From Escallonia rubra (taxonomy: Eukaryota; Streptophyta; Magnoliopsida; Escalloniales; Escalloniaceae): a stretch of 64,000 nucleotides of DNA. Below are positions 61,401-64,000 of the stretch, piece by piece (position 1 is the first letter of the stretch; each line of letters starts with the position of its first letter). Below the pieces are notes generated by a model that was not told the origin of the DNA, did not search any database, and saw nothing but the letters and a program-made list of their open reading frames with translations. The position numbers and the translations under genes were made by a program. The stretch covers positions 1 through 64,000 of the forward strand of contig JAVXUO010000962.1 of NCBI GenBank assembly GCA_033065855.1, written 5' to 3'.

Positions 61401-62063
61401 CTCTTTCCAGAATAATACACAATCGTTATTGCACGCATCTATCCGGTCGTAGCTCAACCCAAGTTTCCTCATCATCTTCTTCGCGTCATAGTACGACGGC
61501 GGTAGCTTTTCACTTTCGGGCAGTATTTCTTTGATGAAGGTAACAAACTCGTTAAAACCTTTCTCGCTCAGCCCGTGGTCTGATTTCAACTGTAATAACC
61601 TACTAACCGCAGACAGCCGTGTGTGTTTCGGAGCTCCATCCCACAGCGGCTCTTCCGCAGCTCTCAACAACTCATAAAACTGATGAGCCCCCTCGTTCGG
61701 CGGTTGTGGCCTGTCGTTACCCCAGTCAACATTAGCATGCCCAACATCCATAATCATATCTCGAAAATCATATCGTGCCTCCTCCCTAACTTCAGTTTGA
61801 CTAGCCAGGTTGGACGACAATACTATCGTTTCCCCGTGCTGCGTCCACCTTGTGTATCCACCCATAAAACCGTACCGACGAAGATGCCATTTTACTTCAA
61901 TTCTTTTTCTCCAGTGCAACAACTCACATCTACCGCACGGGCACCTTATCTTATCAAGGTCAACATGTGCAGGATGCGCATAAGCGAAGTCGAGAAATTC
62001 GTCAACGCGACACTCAAAATCTTCAGCACTCTTCCTTTTCATCCAACTTCGATCGACTGACAT
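58407..62063 (-). CDS. CACTA transposase, TNP2/TNPD-like
   Basis: Catalytic transposase of the element. Four exons, 62063-59830, 59736-59425, 59342-59255 and 59150-58407, join in frame by GT-AG splicing to 1125 aa. Domains in order: N-terminal Transpos_assoc (about 4-78, DRSWM then CPCGRC); Transposase_21/tnp2 (about 215-560) with CPVCDHSRY, LGLATDGFNPFG, IHDFPALG and MDVMHIEKN, which I take to hold the catalytic acidic residues near 319, 414 and 549; DUF4218 (about 665-800, across the first intron, YPFER then FMFHLKKKVRN); DUF4216 in exon 4 (about 945-1010, NSGVLVNGD to CTWFDV). The C-terminal 50 residues are almost all Asp, Glu and Ser. Length and domain order match full-size CACTA transposases, and no stop or frameshift is seen. 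ATG at 62063 is the first Met and precedes the first domain directly. Confidence 0.92.
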
Positions 62064-62820
62064 GACGACTGAATTATCGTACTGTATACCACCTTCAATA
62101 ATGACCAGTGATTAAGCATTGCCGATGTAAATATCAATGCATGAATGTTACAACACGTCTACATATTTCCCCTCCACTCTTGAACAGGTAGTGGTCCTAT
62201 CCCATTCAGAAAAGCACATGTTTATAAAACAGTGAATAACTCATGCTTAGTCCGATGTCTGTGGAAAATTCGGCAGCACCTCCCCGCATTTCTCCAAGTA
62301 CACCACATCGATTAGGTGTTCTAACATTCATCTAACCTTGCTCAGGAAGGTTTGACGGATGTTAGAACACCAGATCTGTATGCACCCGGAGAAACACACG
62401 AGAACGTGTACCAAATATCCACGACATAGAACATAAAGCATGAGTCAAAATACTGTTTTATAAACAATTAGCTTTTCCAAACTGTCCAAACTGGACATCC
62501 AAAGGCTCATTACAAGGCATTACTTTGTAATGAGTACCTTTGAACGGGAACTAAGGGTTTTTATGCATGCATGTGTTCAGAAATTGATAAGATATGCAAG
62601 AATCTTTCCGAAATATCAAAACTGCAGAATGATCGTTGCATATGTTATCAATTCCACATTAAATAGAACTCGTTGGCAACGAGTTGAACCATCTCGTTGC
62701 CAATGGACTTCTCAAAACAACAATTAATATAAAGAAGGCAGGGTTTGTAAAGAACGAGTAATTGAACCATCTCTGGGCAACATGGAGTAATTATGGGATG
62801 TACAAGGGCTGATTAGGGCT
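62064..62820. other. Upstream region of the CACTA transposase
   Basis: Non-coding. A perfect 13-bp inverted repeat (GGTGTTCTAACAT, 62315-62327 and 62359-62371, 31-nt loop) and a perfect 11-bp one (TTGGCAACGAG, 62673-62683 and 62693-62703, 9-nt loop) lie here. They may be regulatory or just fold-back motifs. Confidence 0.6.
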
Positions 62821-63580
62821 AATTAGGCTTAATTGGGTTATGTTAGGGCTAATTAATGTTAATGAGGGCTAGTTTCGGATAATTATAGCTAATTAGGGTT
62901 GATTATGACTAATTAGGGTTTAATTGTGCCGAGTAGTGATGATTAGTCCTAATTAGGGCTAATTAGGCTTAATTGGGTTATGTTAGGGCTAATTAATGTT
63001 AATGAGGGATAGTTTCGGATGATTATAGCTGACTAGGGTTGATTAGGACTAATTAGAGTTATGTAGTCCTAATTAGGGTTTAATTGTGCCGAGTAGTGAT
63101 GATTAGTCCTAATTAGGGCTAATTAGGCTTAATTGGGTTATGTTAGGGCTAATTAATGTTAATGAGGGCTAGTTTCGGATAATTATAGCTAATTAGGGTT
63201 GATTATGACTAATTAGGGTTTAATTGTGCCGAGTAGTGATGATTAGTCCTAATTAGGGCTAATTAGGCTTAATTGGGTTATGTTAGGGCTAATTAATGTT
63301 AATGAGGGATAGTTTCGGATGATTATAGCTGACTAGGGTTGATTAGGACTAATTAGAGTTATGTAGTCCTAATTAGGGTTTAATTGTGCCGAGTAGTGAT
63401 GATTAGTCCTAATTAGGGCTAATTAGGCTTAATTGGGTTATGTTAGGGCTAATTAATGTTAATGAGGGATAGTTTCGGATGATTATAGCTGACTAGGGTT
63501 GATTAGGACTAATTAGAGTTATGTAGTCCTAATTAGGGTTTAATTGTGCCGAGTAGTGTTGATTAGTCCTAACTAGCGCT
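62821..63580. repeat. Tandem array with 140/160-bp higher-order units
   Basis: Five units begin with AATTAGGCTTAATTGGG at 62821, 62961, 63121, 63261 and 63421, in the order A(140) B(160) A(140) B(160) B(160). The two A copies are identical; the first two B copies are identical and the third differs at only a few bases at its end. B has about 20 extra bp (around ATGTAGTCC) and several point differences from A. Within units, TAATTAGGGCT/TAATTAGGGTT words recur at 10-20 bp, showing an older, finer repeat. Confidence 0.95.
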
Positions 63581-63830
63581 AATTAGGCGTAATTGGGTTA
63601 TGTTAGTGCAAATTATGACTAATTAGGCTAACAACAATCAATATGCGCATAATTGGGTTCATTTGGGCTAATTTGAGGTAATTACAGCTAATTTGAATTT
63701 TATCAGGTTCTTAGGGTTAATTAAAACTAATTAGGCTCGTTAGAGCTAATTAGGGTTAATTGATTTACTAAAATATTATTAATCAGGACTAATTAGGGCT
63801 AATTATAGCCAGCGCTGGAGCCACGATTAG
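63581..63830. repeat. Decayed continuation of the TAATTAGGG repeat
   Basis: The same GCTAATTAGGGTTAATT-type words continue without a regular period. This is the eroded edge of the array. Confidence 0.8.
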
Positions 63831-64000
63831 ATTCCAGGGGGTGCATGCTAAAAATGTCGCATTAACCTAACTAACCTAAATTTAATGCACATTCAACAAC
63901 CTCAATTCCGACACCTCATATAGGGTGTCGATATGGTGTCCGATACGTTTCTGACACCTCCGGACACGTGTCAGACACATACCGACACGTGTCTGACACA
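63831..64000. repeat. GGACAC/GACAC motif cluster at window end
   Basis: 63915-64000 holds many GTGTC, CGGACACGTGTC and CCGACACGTGTC words, like 36414-36620. The element they belong to is cut by the window edge. Confidence 0.65.

Larger units (their letters stand above)
55969..62820 (-). mobile_element. CACTA (En/Spm-type) DNA transposon
   Basis: The low-coordinate end is GACTACAAGAAAAC at 55969, one base away from the canonical CACTACAAGAAAA terminus, followed by a dense set of AGCGACGG subterminal repeats. Two genes follow on the minus strand: a TNP1/Transposase_24-like gene and a TNP2/TNPD-like transposase. Both read through without stops under GT-AG exon models. Upstream of TNP2 (62064-62820) are two perfect short inverted repeats (62315-62371 and 62673-62703). 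The expected opposite end (TTTTCTTGTAGTG) is not seen, so the right limit given here is arbitrary and the element may run past the window. Confidence 0.85.

Noticed and set aside
62821..63830. Possible telomeric repeat (TTAGGG-like words)
   Set aside because: Words are TAATTAGGGCT/TAATTAGGGTT in 140/160-bp units, not tandem TTTAGGG, so this is not a telomere or a clear interstitial telomeric array.
1..64000. CRISPR arrays, bacterial operons, ribosome binding sites, tRNA genes
   Set aside because: The window is plant nuclear DNA. No spacer-repeat arrays are present, and I saw no cloverleaf with intact A and B boxes, though tRNAs are hard to exclude by eye.

Overview
The window is nuclear DNA of a flowering plant, almost certainly a eudicot. 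The evidence is spliced genes with GT-AG introns, plant-only families (a CASP-like membrane protein, a plant Nudix hydrolase, a NOA1/RIF1-type GTPase relic, a plant mobile domain relic), an AT-rich background and a dense, nested load of Ty1/copia, Ty3/gypsy-like, LINE, hAT-like and CACTA elements. I cannot name the species. Only two ordinary host genes look intact.

Layout. 1-1700: TA-rich simple sequence, an antisense scrap of nuclear 18S rRNA and TRIM-like LTR relics. 4944-6371 (minus): a five-exon Nudix hydrolase of the AtNUDT17/18 type, with a 70-bp tandem duplication across its start codon. 7181-7780: nested fold-back MITEs around a GC-rich minisatellite. 10082-13036: a decayed copia pol fragment cut by a 5'-truncated LINE with a 15-bp target-site duplication. 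13696-20841: an old LTR element with two 1.3-kb LTRs and no recognisable coding capacity. 20842-30550: gene-poor, with small duplications and a hAT-like MITE. 30557-31835: a truncated, frameshifted NOA1/RIF1 pseudogene. 32639-36413 (minus): the 3' half of a copia element with its 3' LTR. 37285-37560: a gag scrap. 38484-42640: a plant mobile domain pseudogene split by a 3.4-kb solo LTR that keeps its 5-bp TSD.

46431-51356 (plus): a three-exon, 183-aa CASP-like gene whose 4.26-kb second intron holds a GC-rich, highly repetitive 2.2-kb block flanked by a 20-bp direct repeat. 52172-55700: part of another long LTR, carrying a 602-bp hAT-like element with a perfect 8-bp TSD. 55969 to at least 62063 (minus): a CACTA (En/Spm) transposon with both genes readable end to end, a 1125-aa TNP2/TNPD-like transposase and a 427-aa TNP1/Transposase_24-like protein, plus terminal AGCGACGG repeats at its 3' end; its other end is not visible. 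62821-63580: a near-identical tandem array with a 140/160-bp higher-order organisation.

The two host genes are not obviously linked in function. I found no new multi-gene system. The most useful observations are the Nudix leader duplication that creates an upstream ORF, the solo LTR inside the mobile-domain gene, the apparently intact CACTA, the odd GC-rich intronic insertion and the young higher-order tandem array. Exon models were built by eye from reading frame, splice sites and family memory; no database search was run.
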